Assembly: GCA_004293285.1 (NCBI GenBank)
Contig: RDYF01000035.1
Span: forward strand, 877 to 47,389
DNA: 46,513 nucleotides
Direction: 5' to 3'
Source: Verrucomicrobiota bacterium
GTDB lineage: Bacteria; Verrucomicrobiota; Verrucomicrobiia; Verrucomicrobiales; Akkermansiaceae
The stretch's first letter is position 1. Each line of letters begins with the position of its first letter. A program made the position numbers and the translations under genes. This document shows positions 16,240 through 25,867 of the stretch, one piece after another. The notes under the pieces are model-generated. The model ran no database searches, had not been told where the DNA came from, and was given only the letters and a program-made list of their open reading frames with translations.

Positions 16240-18261
16240 ATGATATCCTCTCCACTCCGCCACTGGGTTCTCACGATTACCACGCTTCTCACTGTTACCC
16301 TCACTGGGCTTCGGGCTGCGCCTGAGTTGCCTGATTATCGCGCCATGAAATATGGTTTCTTTGTTCACTATGTTTGGGGCGGTGAAGCCTACACTGTGAC
16401 CGTCAACAAAGATGGCACCAAGCCGAGTGGCATCGATGATCTCACTAAGCGTTTTGATGCCGAGCGCTTTGCGGCCGATATGAGTGCGATGAATGTGGAG
16501 TATGTTCTCTTCACCGCATGGCATGCGAACATGAACACGCTGTATCCGAGCAAAGTCATGGACAAGTGGCTGCCGGGGCACTCTTCCAAGCGCGATTTGA
16601 TTGGTGACATGATCAAGGCCTGCAAAGCCAAAGGCATTCCTGTGTTGCTCTACACGCACCCACGGGATGGACATGACCTCGGCCCAGAAGACATGGCCAA
16701 AACAGGCTGGCATCCCGGTCAGTCGCCGAACCCAGACTTCAATCAGTGGAACAAGGACAAATGGAACGACTTCGTCAATGAAGTCTACGGCGAGCTCGTG
16801 GAACGTTACGGCAAAGACATACTCGGTTTGTATCTCGACGAAGGCAGTGCTGCGGGCGACAGCTACCGGGTCGTCGATTATCCGCGCTTGCGTAAAACAA
16901 TCACTGCGAAGCATCCGCATTTGATCATGATGCAGAACGACTACGGCAATCTCTACACGGCCGACATTGGCAACAAGGAAATTTTCTACAACAACGGCTT
17001 TGAGACCAGCAATGGCGATGCTTGGCCTTCCTTTAAAATCCCGATCACGATTGTGGCGGGCAGCATTTTCTGGGCGGCCTTTCCCGAAGGAAAAATGGCA
17101 CCTCTTACCCAGAGTCCCAAAGTAGGATTTAACGCTTGGGTGCAGTATAGCCCCGAGTCCATGTTGCGCTACACCGTTTTCCAAGCAGGTGCTAACATCG
17201 ATGGCGGTGGCACTCTCTGGGCGGCAGGACCTTATCCCGAAGGGGGCTGGGAAGTGAATGTGTTTGAGCGCATGAAAAAACTGGGTGAGCTCGTGAAGCC
17301 GATTGAGAAATCGATCAAAAACACTTTTCCTAGCACCTCTTACCGCACCAAAGCGGGCGTAAACATTGCGTCGTTGGAATGGGGCGTGGCAACACAATCG
17401 ACCGATGGAAAGATTGAGTACTTGCACGTATTGCGTCCGCCGACGAACTCGAAGACTCTCAAGCTACCTGCTCCAGCGGATGGCAAAAAATTTGCTAAGG
17501 CCATTTTGCTCAAAGGGCTCAAGCCTGCGAATCTGCGTCAGACCGCCGAAGGCTTGGAGGTTTCCTTGCCTGTCGGAGAAACATGGGACGCTCTTGATAC
17601 GGTGTTTGCTTTGCAAGTCGCCGCAGACTCTCCTTCGCAAAATCTCGCTCTTTACAAAACCGTGCGCGCAAGCTCGTTGGAAAGTAAAAAATACGCCATG
17701 CTTGCCTCAGACGGGGACCGTAGCACGGCATGGATCAGTGCTCCCGAAGATGCGAAGCCCTCGTGCTTTGTCGATTTTGGCACGGCGTTGACATTTGATG
17801 AAATCAAAGTCGTAGGTCGCGTGCCGCAGGGCACTGTGTTGGAAGCATCGGACGACATTCATTTCAGTAAGACGCAAATGCTGGGCACATCCCCTGATGT
17901 TAAGCCATCGCAACTGCAGATTGTCAAAGCGAGCTACGGCAAGGGTGAAACCTGGATGGACGTGACAGAAAAACTCCAAGCGATGGTGAAAGAGGGAACG
18001 ATTCAGGCACAATTGGGCATCGCAGTGGCGGGAGTCGATCCTGTGCCCAATGTGCTTAAGGAGACGAAAGTGGACTACATTCTGAATGGCAAGAGCGAGA
18101 GCATCACGGTGACAGAAGATGGAGTCTTGAGCCTCGGCAATGATCTCGAATGGTCTGTCAAACTCAAGTCACCTGTGAAACGCCGTTTTCTTCGACTAGC
18201 CAGCAAGCAAGAGGGGAGCTGCATCGTCTCGGAAATCGAAGTGCATGCCTCCTCGAACTAA
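16240..18261 (+). CDS. Secreted GH29-like glycosidase with C-terminal discoidin-like domain
   Basis: 673 residues. The signal peptide spans about 1-27 (L-T-G-L-R-A-A). The catalytic domain resembles alpha-L-fucosidases of GH29: K-Y-G-F-F-V-H-Y near 37-44, Y-V-L-F-T-A-W-H, Y-P-S-K, a run of K-A-C-K-A-K-G-I-P-V-L-L-Y and L-G-L-Y-L-D-E-G, whose D200 sits where GH29 enzymes carry the nucleophile. The usual W-x-D-G form is changed here, so the enzyme may cleave another sugar. From about residue 466 a beta-sandwich begins (A-L-Y-K-T-V-R-A-S-S, then S-D-G-D-R-S-T-A-W), typical of F5/8 type C (discoidin) carbohydrate-binding domains. The isomerase gene follows after 24 bases. Confidence 0.75.
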   Translation: MISSPLRHWVLTITTLLTVTLTGLRAAPELPDYRAMKYGFFVHYVWGGEAYTVTVNKDGTKPSGIDDLTKRFDAERFAADMSAMNVEYVLFTAWHANMNTLYPSKVMDKWLPGHSSKRDLIGDMIKACKAKGIPVLLYTHPRDGHDLGPEDMAKTGWHPGQSPNPDFNQWNKDKWNDFVNEVYGELVERYGKDILGLYLDEGSAAGDSYRVVDYPRLRKTITAKHPHLIMMQNDYGNLYTADIGNKEIFYNNGFETSNGDAWPSFKIPITIVAGSIFWAAFPEGKMAPLTQSPKVGFNAWVQYSPESMLRYTVFQAGANIDGGGTLWAAGPYPEGGWEVNVFERMKKLGELVKPIEKSIKNTFPSTSYRTKAGVNIASLEWGVATQSTDGKIEYLHVLRPPTNSKTLKLPAPADGKKFAKAILLKGLKPANLRQTAEGLEVSLPVGETWDALDTVFALQVAADSPSQNLALYKTVRASSLESKKYAMLASDGDRSTAWISAPEDAKPSCFVDFGTALTFDEIKVVGRVPQGTVLEASDDIHFSKTQMLGTSPDVKPSQLQIVKASYGKGETWMDVTEKLQAMVKEGTIQAQLGIAVAGVDPVPNVLKETKVDYILNGKSESITVTEDGVLSLGNDLEWSVKLKSPVKRRFLRLASKQEGSCIVSEIEVHASSN

Positions 18262-18285
18262 AGCCTTCTTCCAGAGATAAACGAT

Positions 18286-19722
18286 ATGTTAGATCTAAGC
18301 TATCCCTTGCGCGTTGGTTTGTTTGGAATCGGTCTCGAAGCCTATTGGCCACAGTTTCCGGGATTGAAAGAGCGCTTGGAAGGTTACGTGGAAGTCGTCG
18401 CCTCGCACATGGGACGTCCTGGCGTGGAGATCGTGAATCTGGGTTTGATTGATTCGCCGCAAAAGGCGATGAAAGCCGGACACGACTTCCGTCGTGCGGA
18501 TGTCGATGTGATATTTCTCCACGTGACGACCTATGCGCTGAGCTCCACGGTATTGCCTGTGGTGCAGCGGGCCAAAGTTCCGGTGATCATCCTGAACTTG
18601 CAGCCCATCGCGGCGATGGATTATGCCAATTTCAACAAGCTCGGCGATCGCACCAAAATGACAGGCGAGTGGCTCGCGCATTGTGGGGCGTGTCCGGTGC
18701 CAGAAATTGCGAATGCTTTTAACCGAGCAGGAATTGCCTTTCATCAAATCACTGGCGTACTCGAAGGAGAGCATGCGGTATGGGACGAGTTGGGAGAATG
18801 GATCGATGCCGCGCGCGTGGCTCATGTGATGTCGCACAATCGACTCGGTTTGATGGGGCATTACTACAATGGCATGCTCGACATCTACACCGATCTGACT
18901 CGAATCGTGGCCTATTTTGGTGGCCACATCGAGATTCTCGAAGTGGAAGAATTGGCCGCATTGCGACGTGGTGTGACAGAAGAAGCCGTCGCCGCGAAGA
19001 TTCGTGAATTTGAGGAAAAGTTCGACATTCAAGCCGACTGCTCGCCCGATGAATTGCATCGAGCCGCGCGCACGGCCGTGGCATTGGATTCGCTCATTGC
19101 CGAAAAAGAACTAGGTTCGATGGCTTACTACCACATGGGCACGGGGCAAGACGAGCATGAGGATGTGATGAGCTCGGTGATCTTGGGCAACTCCTTGCTC
19201 ACCGCACGAGGAATTCCCGTCGCGGGTGAGTATGAAGTGAAAAACGTCCAAGCGATGAAAATCATGGATTCCTTTGGTGCAGGCGGATCTTTTACCGAGT
19301 ACTACTGCATGGACTTCGATGACGATGTCGTGTTGATGGGCCATGATGGACCTGGTCACATTCGCATCGCATCGGGGAAAACCAAAGTGCGTCCGCTGGA
19401 AGTCTATCATGGAAAAGTCGGTCGCGGTCTTTCGGTGGAAATGAGTGTGCAGCATGGTCCCATCACTTGTCTTTCGGTCGTCGAGTATGCCGATGGCTCA
19501 CTGAAACTTTTAGTGGCCGAGGGCGAATCGGTCGCAGGGCCGATTTTGGAAATTGGCAACACCAACAGTCGCTATCGATTCCCGATCGGAGCACGTGCAT
19601 TTGTCGAGAACTGGAACGTGCAAGGTCCAGCGCATCATTGCGCGGTAGGAGTGGGGCATATTGCCAATAAAATCGAAAAGCTGGGCAAATTGCTGGGCAT
19701 GGAAACCGTGCGTGTGTGCTGA
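18286..19722 (+). CDS. L-fucose/L-arabinose isomerase-like protein
   Basis: 478 residues, cytoplasmic, no signal peptide. The fold and order match the AraA/FucI superfamily: the N-terminal Rossmann-like part (V-G-L-F-G-I-G), V-D-V-I-F-L-H-V-T-T-Y, R-L-G-L-M-G-H-Y-Y-N-G-M-L-D for the substrate part and, late in the protein, G-E-Y-E-V-K-N, F-T-E-Y-Y and L-M-G-H-D-G-P-G-H-I. The last three supply the glutamate, glutamate and histidine ligands expected for Mn2+. Such enzymes interconvert aldoses and ketoses (L-fucose/L-fuculose, L-arabinose/L-ribulose). The sugar cannot be read from sequence alone. It lies between two glycosidase genes, so it probably processes their product. Confidence 0.8.
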   Translation: MLDLSYPLRVGLFGIGLEAYWPQFPGLKERLEGYVEVVASHMGRPGVEIVNLGLIDSPQKAMKAGHDFRRADVDVIFLHVTTYALSSTVLPVVQRAKVPVIILNLQPIAAMDYANFNKLGDRTKMTGEWLAHCGACPVPEIANAFNRAGIAFHQITGVLEGEHAVWDELGEWIDAARVAHVMSHNRLGLMGHYYNGMLDIYTDLTRIVAYFGGHIEILEVEELAALRRGVTEEAVAAKIREFEEKFDIQADCSPDELHRAARTAVALDSLIAEKELGSMAYYHMGTGQDEHEDVMSSVILGNSLLTARGIPVAGEYEVKNVQAMKIMDSFGAGGSFTEYYCMDFDDDVVLMGHDGPGHIRIASGKTKVRPLEVYHGKVGRGLSVEMSVQHGPITCLSVVEYADGSLKLLVAEGESVAGPILEIGNTNSRYRFPIGARAFVENWNVQGPAHHCAVGVGHIANKIEKLGKLLGMETVRVC

Positions 19723-19752
19723 GGCACTGGCCTTAAGATGCCGCATTTTTTT
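19723..19752 (+). terminator. Possible weak terminator behind the isomerase gene
   Basis: A short imperfect hairpin (GGCA/TGCC arms with an inner CTTAAG) is followed by GCATTTTTTT. The stem is weak, so partial read-through into the large glycosidase gene is likely. Confidence 0.3.
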
Positions 19753-19806
19753 ATCCCCAATCGCGCAAGTATCGGTTAGTCTATCCCCGCACTCTTCCTT
19801 CACGCT

Positions 19807-22800
19807 TTGAAAAATATCACTATACCACGAGCTCATTCCCCCCAATCGACTCAGGGTCTGCCGCCATCGATCTCCGTGCCTGAAAGCATGGGTGACGACT
19901 CATTGCGCGAGCAGTTTCTCCGTCCGCCATCGACCCATGGACCGATTCCTTTTTACTGGTGGGTCGGTGAATCATTGCAGCGCGATCGCATTTCGTGGCA
20001 GTTGGATCAATTGGCGGAAAAGGGTGTAAAGCAGGCTGTCATCAGCTACCCGCACGACGAAAAAGGGCACACGGATCTCGGTGATCCTGCGTTGTTTTCG
20101 CCAGACTGGTGGGATTTGTTTCGCTGGTTTTTGGGAGAGTGCAAGCAGCGTGGCATGACCGTGGGGTTTCAGGACTATACCCTAGTCGAGCCGATTTTGT
20201 TGGAGATTGGTCGAAGCACTCCCGACATGGAAAGCGGCCAGATGAATTGTCGATCCCAGCGAGTTGCCGATGCCAGCGAGCTGCAATGGAGTCTCGATCC
20301 CGGCACTTCCGCAGTGGCTGCATGGGCCTATCCCATCGTGAACGAAGCGCCACAAGTGGACGGAGCCATTTCGCTGAGCGATCAGGTCACAGAAGGAGTC
20401 TTGCACTGGCAAGCCCCTGCTGGCGATTGGCTCGTCGTGCTGGTTTTCATGCGTCCGAACGCCTTTGATCCGATGCATCCCGATTCCGGGAAATTGGCGA
20501 TCGATCAACTCTATGCGCCCTTCGAGCGAGAGTGCCCGGGCGAAGTGGGCAAGACTCTCAATTTGTTCTTCCAAGACGAGCTCGGCTTTGGGTGTCGGAT
20601 GCCCTTTTGGTCGAATCGCTTGATGGAGCTTTTTCTCGCTAAAAAAGGCTATGACCTCGCTCCTTTGCTCCCTGCGTTGTGGCATGACTTGGGGGCGATG
20701 ACCGAAAAAGTCCGCATCGATTATGCGGATGTGGTGGTGCCGACATTGGAAGAGAGATATTTTCGCCCTGTATTCGATTGGCACGAAGAGCGGGGAGTGA
20801 TGTTCGGTCACGACAACTCGGGTCGAGGTCGAATGGCACAAGGCCGATCGTTTTATGGTGATTACTTCCGCACCATGCGGTGGTTTTCGGCACCTGGATG
20901 TGATGATCCGAAGTTGCATGGCGCGCGTGCATTCAAGGGCTTGAAAGTGAATAGCTCAATCGCCCATCTTTATCGTCGTCCGCGTGTGTGGATTGAGGCT
21001 TTTCATTCCAGTGGTTGGGGTACGCAGCCGGCCGATGTGATGGCGGCGCTGAATGAAGATTTTGCGTATGGTGCAACGGTGGTGAATTTGCATGGGTTGT
21101 ATTACTCGACTCGTGCGGGTTGGTGGGAATGGGCTCCTCCCGATTTCCATTTCCGTCAGCCGTATTGGCAGCATGCGAAAGAGTGGAATCAAGCATTGAC
21201 TCGACTTTGTTGGATTTTGTCCCAAGGAGTGCATCGTTGTGATGTTGGCATTGTCTATCCGATCGAAGCGCTCGATGCCGAAGCGGCAGACCCGTCGATG
21301 TCGGGTGTGGTGGCTCACGTGGAAAATGAAAGCGTGGGAGCGCAGCAGCAAGATCCTCAAGGACCCGAAGACACGGCCTTCGTGATCGGCAAGCATTTGT
21401 TCGATCACGCCTGCGACTTTGATTTTGTCGACTTCGAGTCGATCGCCGTGGCAGAAGTCGAAGACGGTGTGATGCGGGCGCGGGATGCGCAGTATCGCGT
21501 TTTGGTGATTCCAGCCATGCGTGCTTTGCGCTTCAGCACACTTCTCAAAGCACGTGATTTCGTCAAAGCGGGAGGTTTGGTCATTGCTTTTGGTTGTTTG
21601 CCCAAAGTCAGCGAACGAGCGGGTCGCGAAGATGCGGAAGTCCATGCGCTATTGCAGGACATTTTCGGTTCATACGACGATCGTGAAGATTTGCTCAAAT
21701 CTCATCCGACTGGTGGCATGGGTGTATTTTTTGCCAAGGACTTTACTCGCGTGTTGCGCCAGATCTCGCAAGTGATTGATCGCGACGTCAGCTCATCCAA
21801 GCCCTTGCAAGTGCTGCATCGGGTGATGGGAGAAAACGATGTGTATTTCATCAACAACGCGTCGGACGCCGCAGTAACCAGTGAGTTGCGATTCCGCACG
21901 CAAGGCCGTTGTGAGAGTTGGGATGCGATGAGTGGCAGTAGGGAAATTTTGCCGAGTGGAGAAAATCTCTCACTCACCCTCGCCGCGCGGCAAGCCAAGT
22001 TGTTGGTGATCCGTCGTGGTGAAAACGGCGAAGGAGAGAATCTTCGTCCAGCTATCGAACCAGAGAAGCAAAAGATCCTCGCCTTGGATGGACCATGGCA
22101 AACCCGCATCGAACCGACGCTCGACAATCGATATGGCGACTTTTCCTTGCCGGCTCGTCCGGAGAAACTCGGTGTGCAGACGCGTCGATTCCGATACTGC
22201 GATGAGCAAGAACTGAGTGATGGCTGGCAAGCGGTGAAATTTGATGATGCGGCATGGTCGACCACTAGCTACTCGTATGGACCACAGATGGAAGTCGCGG
22301 GGCCCTTTGCTGCGGCGAATGTCGACAGTGCTCGCGAAATGCGTATGTTGGAGAATCGTGATGAGGAAGAGTGGAAGACTTATCATTACTCACGACGTTG
22401 GGGTGTGGAAAACGACCCATTTCTCTCCGATTGGCTGAGTGGCCCTCATGGGCTTAAGGGAGTCGTGCCCGATGATTACATCGATTTATTTGCAGAAGAG
22501 CCTGGCAGTGTTTGGTATCTTCGAGCCAAAGTGGTCACTGCCGAAGCTGGCGAGCATCAGCTTGTCACCGGAGCGCGCTGTCGTTATCAAGTCTGGATCA
22601 ATGGCAATCCAGTCATCGAACAACAACAAGAGTTAGGTCCCGGTCGACATGCTCCTTGGAACATTCCTCACTATGAATGCGAGCATCGTCAGACTCGTGT
22701 TTCTCTGATTGCGGGAGAGAATGACATTTTGATCAAACTGGTGCAACCTCAGGGCCAGAGAACACGGGCTTTTGTGGCGTTTGATCCGCCGCAGCACGAT

Positions 22801-23496
22801 CGTTCGAAGCTTGCTTTGCGATGGTTTACTGATCCGCAAGTGCTGCGTCCTTGCTATCGGGCGAGTGCATCACGTCGTGCGATTCGCTATCGATTCCTCA
22901 CGCCGCCCGGTGCCCAGGAAATTTCCTTCGTGTCGCGCGGACCGTGTCGTGCCTGGGCGAACGGGCAAGAAATTCTCTTGCAAGAGATCGAACAGCTCGA
23001 TGGCGACTGTCATCGCTACCGTGGTGTGATCGAAAACGTATCACCGACCAATGCGCTCTTGGCCTTACGTGTTGAAGCGCCGCGCGATTCGCATGCAGGA
23101 GATGCTCTCCCTGAGCCCGTGCAATACGTTTGCGCAGCTGGTCAAATGGACTGTGGAGATTGGTGCGAACACGGACTAGCGAGCTATTCAGGCATCGTGC
23201 ATTACTCGCGCAAAGTGCTTGTTGCGGAAGGCTTCCAGCGCGCGACGATCGACCTTGGCCATGTCTCTGCCACAGCGGAAATCGCGGTCAATGGACGAGT
23301 GGTGGCGACCTTGGTATCCCCGCCGTGGACTTGCGATCTGACTCATCATTGCAGAGTTGGTGAAAATGAAATCACAGTCAGCGTCGCCAACACCTTAGCG
23401 AACCACTACAGTGTCGGCATTCCCTCGCCTTATGCGTTTGCTCATCAAACACCCTCTGGTTTGATCGGCCCTGTGCATTTGATCTTACAATCTTAA
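19807..23496 (+). CDS. Large glycoside hydrolase, distantly GH106-like (1229 aa)
   Basis: Very long for a glycosidase. The N-terminal part has F-Y-W-W-V-G and a (beta/alpha)8-like region (G-V-K-Q-A-V-I-S-Y, W-D-L-F-R-W-F-L, G-F-Q-D-Y). An acidic pair lies at D257/E258 within F-Q-D-E-L-G-F-G. Further on there are W-I-E-A-F-H-S-S-G-W-G and N-L-H-G-L-Y-Y. Two or more beta-sandwich domains follow, the last with the N-G-R-V-V-A-T-L and V-A-N-T-L-A-N-H-Y pattern seen at the end of GH106 rhamnosidases and in GH2-type galactose-binding domains. The GH106 link is tentative. No signal peptide is visible. The start is uncertain: TTG at 19807 or ATG at 19888, neither with a clear ribosome site. Confidence 0.7.
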   Translation: MKNITIPRAHSPQSTQGLPPSISVPESMGDDSLREQFLRPPSTHGPIPFYWWVGESLQRDRISWQLDQLAEKGVKQAVISYPHDEKGHTDLGDPALFSPDWWDLFRWFLGECKQRGMTVGFQDYTLVEPILLEIGRSTPDMESGQMNCRSQRVADASELQWSLDPGTSAVAAWAYPIVNEAPQVDGAISLSDQVTEGVLHWQAPAGDWLVVLVFMRPNAFDPMHPDSGKLAIDQLYAPFERECPGEVGKTLNLFFQDELGFGCRMPFWSNRLMELFLAKKGYDLAPLLPALWHDLGAMTEKVRIDYADVVVPTLEERYFRPVFDWHEERGVMFGHDNSGRGRMAQGRSFYGDYFRTMRWFSAPGCDDPKLHGARAFKGLKVNSSIAHLYRRPRVWIEAFHSSGWGTQPADVMAALNEDFAYGATVVNLHGLYYSTRAGWWEWAPPDFHFRQPYWQHAKEWNQALTRLCWILSQGVHRCDVGIVYPIEALDAEAADPSMSGVVAHVENESVGAQQQDPQGPEDTAFVIGKHLFDHACDFDFVDFESIAVAEVEDGVMRARDAQYRVLVIPAMRALRFSTLLKARDFVKAGGLVIAFGCLPKVSERAGREDAEVHALLQDIFGSYDDREDLLKSHPTGGMGVFFAKDFTRVLRQISQVIDRDVSSSKPLQVLHRVMGENDVYFINNASDAAVTSELRFRTQGRCESWDAMSGSREILPSGENLSLTLAARQAKLLVIRRGENGEGENLRPAIEPEKQKILALDGPWQTRIEPTLDNRYGDFSLPARPEKLGVQTRRFRYCDEQELSDGWQAVKFDDAAWSTTSYSYGPQMEVAGPFAAANVDSAREMRMLENRDEEEWKTYHYSRRWGVENDPFLSDWLSGPHGLKGVVPDDYIDLFAEEPGSVWYLRAKVVTAEAGEHQLVTGARCRYQVWINGNPVIEQQQELGPGRHAPWNIPHYECEHRQTRVSLIAGENDILIKLVQPQGQRTRAFVAFDPPQHDRSKLALRWFTDPQVLRPCYRASASRRAIRYRFLTPPGAQEISFVSRGPCRAWANGQEILLQEIEQLDGDCHRYRGVIENVSPTNALLALRVEAPRDSHAGDALPEPVQYVCAAGQMDCGDWCEHGLASYSGIVHYSRKVLVAEGFQRATIDLGHVSATAEIAVNGRVVATLVSPPWTCDLTHHCRVGENEITVSVANTLANHYSVGIPSPYAFAHQTPSGLIGPVHLILQS

Positions 23497-23582
23497 TCCT
23501 TCTTCATCGTGCAGATTTGGTGATTGTTATTATGGGATGAACCATCAAATTAGTTCGAGAAAACCACGAGAAAAATCGAAAC

Positions 23583-24977
23583 ATGACCTCAAAAAAGAAA
23601 ACCTGTAGCACCGGAAGCATGTTCACCTATTCCTTGGGTGAGTGTGCGAACTCTTTAGTAATGAATGGCATTTTTGGCTTTGCCATGTTGTTCTATACCA
23701 AATCCCTCGGACTCAACCCATCTTGGGCGGGCTTCGCGATGTCGCTCTCTGTCTTTTGGGAAGCGATCACCGAGCCCGTGATGGGACACATTAGTGACAA
23801 TACGCGCAGCAGGTGGGGTCGACGTCATCCCCCCGGCTTTTGTCGTGGCAGCCAGATGGCGATTTTCTGGTACTTGGTGACCATGAACTTGCTATTGCGC
23901 ACAGGGTTGACGATGTTCTTCATCCCCTACATGGCGCTAGGGTTCGAGATGTGCACCGACTACGAAGGTCGCTCGCGCTTGCAGGGCATTCGGCAGATTC
24001 TCAACATGGCAGCGAACTTTGCGGGTCCGGCCATGGCGTGGGTGCTGTTTTTTGGTGGAGAAGGCAATCATCAGGCAACGACTGTCGAAGCAAACTACCA
24101 TCACATGGGCGCGACCTTTGCCACGGCAACTGGGATTTTTGTATTGTTAGTCGTATTTTTGACCTTTCAATGGCGCGAAGATACTCGCAACGCGCCGATT
24201 GCCAGTGAGCATGGCTGGTTTCAGCATTTTTTTCTTGAGATGAAGCAAATTCTCTCGGATCGCAATCCGCGTTGGGTTTTTGTTTTTATCTTTGTGGTGT
24301 GTTGTGGCATGGTGATCGTGGGATCCTTGCAAATGTTTGTCTACGATGACTTCATGAAATTCCCCGCTTGGCAGAAGTCGGCAGCCCACGGGGGAACGAT
24401 GATTGGGATGGCATTGGGAGCCGCTCTTTCTGTCGGACTATCTCAACGTTTTGATAAAAAAGGTGCGGTGTTGCTCGGCGGGCTGGTGAGTATTGCATGC
24501 AATGTCATGCTGGGTCTGTTGTTTCTCACGGGTTGGGTCAAGCCCGATCAGACCATGGTGATCGGTGGCACGACTGTGCCGATCGCGTTTCTTTTGTTCG
24601 TATTGTTTCATGCGACCTACTGGTTGGGCAACGGCATCATGTTGCCGGTGTCGACAGCGATGATGGCAGACGTGAGTGAGGTGCGTCGAATTGAAACAGG
24701 AGAGGTGCGCGATGGCGGCTATTCTTCGGTGTTCAGTTTGGCGATGCGCATGGCCATTTCCTTCAGCATGATCGTTTCAGGATGGTGTTTGAGCGGGATC
24801 GGCTATCAAGTGCCCGCGCCCGATGCGGGGCAGACGCCGTCGGCAATCTGGAATTTGGGCATGATTACCTTCATCGTTGGCGCATTGATTTGCCTGATTT
24901 CCTTGCTGGCGATTCGACGCTATCCGATCACGCGCCTGGTCTTGGAGAAAATGCGCGCGACCAAAGCGCCGGAGTAG
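23583..24977 (+). CDS. GPH-family (MelB-type) sugar:cation symporter, apparently lacking TM3
   Basis: 464 residues. It resembles glycoside-pentoside-hexuronide transporters: Y-S-L-G-E, the D-N-T-R-S-R-W-G-R-R-H-P motif of the TM2-TM3 loop (residues 73-83), F-F-I-P-Y-M-A-L-G-F-E and D-Y-E-G-R-S-R. Many clear transmembrane helices follow. The family imports sugars with H+ or Na+. Between H82-P83 and F95-W96 there are only 11 residues (G-F-C-R-G-S-Q-M-A plus neighbours), where relatives carry roughly 25-35 including the third helix. The reading frame stays open, so this is an in-frame loss or a pair of compensating shifts. It sits behind the large glycosidase (gap 86 bases) and before the esterase. 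Confidence 0.8.
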   Translation: MTSKKKTCSTGSMFTYSLGECANSLVMNGIFGFAMLFYTKSLGLNPSWAGFAMSLSVFWEAITEPVMGHISDNTRSRWGRRHPPGFCRGSQMAIFWYLVTMNLLLRTGLTMFFIPYMALGFEMCTDYEGRSRLQGIRQILNMAANFAGPAMAWVLFFGGEGNHQATTVEANYHHMGATFATATGIFVLLVVFLTFQWREDTRNAPIASEHGWFQHFFLEMKQILSDRNPRWVFVFIFVVCCGMVIVGSLQMFVYDDFMKFPAWQKSAAHGGTMIGMALGAALSVGLSQRFDKKGAVLLGGLVSIACNVMLGLLFLTGWVKPDQTMVIGGTTVPIAFLLFVLFHATYWLGNGIMLPVSTAMMADVSEVRRIETGEVRDGGYSSVFSLAMRMAISFSMIVSGWCLSGIGYQVPAPDAGQTPSAIWNLGMITFIVGALICLISLLAIRRYPITRLVLEKMRATKAPE

Positions 24978-25020
24978 ATTGCGACTTGCACAAAACGGCT
25001 GAAAAGGCTTAGTTGCCATC

Positions 25021-25824
25021 ATGACTCACCTCGTGATGGCCTTTTTTTTGGTTTTGTTTCTGCCATTGCAAGCGGTGGAGTGGAAGATTCATCGAAGCGA
25101 CATTTACCCAGGCACAATACGGCAGTTTGCGGTTCACGTCACGCCGGGTGTCGATCCCCAAAAGCCTGCTGCGCTGATGGTGTTTCAGGATGGTCACGCC
25201 TATGTGGGAGGCGATTTTAAGGCGCCAGCGGTCGTTGATGAATTGGTCAAAAAGCGCAAGCTTCCGCCGATGGTATTGGTCTTTGTGAATCCGGGCGTTT
25301 TTGCGGAGGAGCTCAAGGGGGAACCGGGTTGGAATCTGCCGAAAGAGGCCAAGAGCAATCGGTCGGTGGAATACGATACTTTGTCGGCGCAGTATGTGAC
25401 GATGCTCGAGAAGGAAATTTTGCCGCAAGTGGAAAAGCTCCAGTTGCTGAGCAAAGATCCGCGTCAGCGGGCGATATGTGGACTTTCTTCGGGCGGCATT
25501 TGTGCTTTCACCGCAGCGTGGGAACGTGCGGATTTGTTTGGCAAAGTGATGAGTCACTGCGGCAGCTTTACCAACATTCGTGGTGGTCACGTCTATCCGG
25601 CGTTGGTGCGTCAACAGCCCAAGCGCGCGATCCGAGTGTTTTTGCAAGATGGTCGAAATGATCTCGACAACCAATACGGCCATTGGTTTCTGGCGAATCA
25701 GCAAATGGCCGCCGCATTGAAATTCCGACAGTATGACTCTCGATTTGTGATCGACGACACCAGTCACGGCGGCAAGGGAGGCGGGAAAATTTTGGCGGAG
25801 AGCTTGATCTGGCTGTGGCGATGA
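25021..25824 (+). CDS. Secreted alpha/beta-hydrolase esterase (Fes/esterase D type)
   Basis: 267 residues with a signal peptide (hydrophobic residues 4-18). The fold is that of the enterochelin-esterase/esterase D group. The nucleophile elbow is G-L-S-S-G at 154-158 with S156 as nucleophile. D210 in L-Q-D-G-R-N-D is the likely acid and H249 in D-D-T-S-H-G-G the likely histidine. Relatives remove acetyl, feruloyl or other ester groups from polysaccharides, which fits the neighbouring glycosidase genes. The start at 25021 directly begins the signal peptide. It follows the transporter by 43 bases on the same strand. Confidence 0.85.
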   Translation: MTHLVMAFFLVLFLPLQAVEWKIHRSDIYPGTIRQFAVHVTPGVDPQKPAALMVFQDGHAYVGGDFKAPAVVDELVKKRKLPPMVLVFVNPGVFAEELKGEPGWNLPKEAKSNRSVEYDTLSAQYVTMLEKEILPQVEKLQLLSKDPRQRAICGLSSGGICAFTAAWERADLFGKVMSHCGSFTNIRGGHVYPALVRQQPKRAIRVFLQDGRNDLDNQYGHWFLANQQMAAALKFRQYDSRFVIDDTSHGGKGGGKILAESLIWLWR

Positions 25825-25867
25825 TTTCCGACTTGTCCTGACATGAGCTTTGCGGCATCGTGCTGAC

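Noticed and set aside
16189..17427. A 412-codon open frame on the minus strand
   Set aside because: It lies fully antisense to the GH29-like gene, has no recognisable domain and mirrors the codon pattern of the plus-strand gene.
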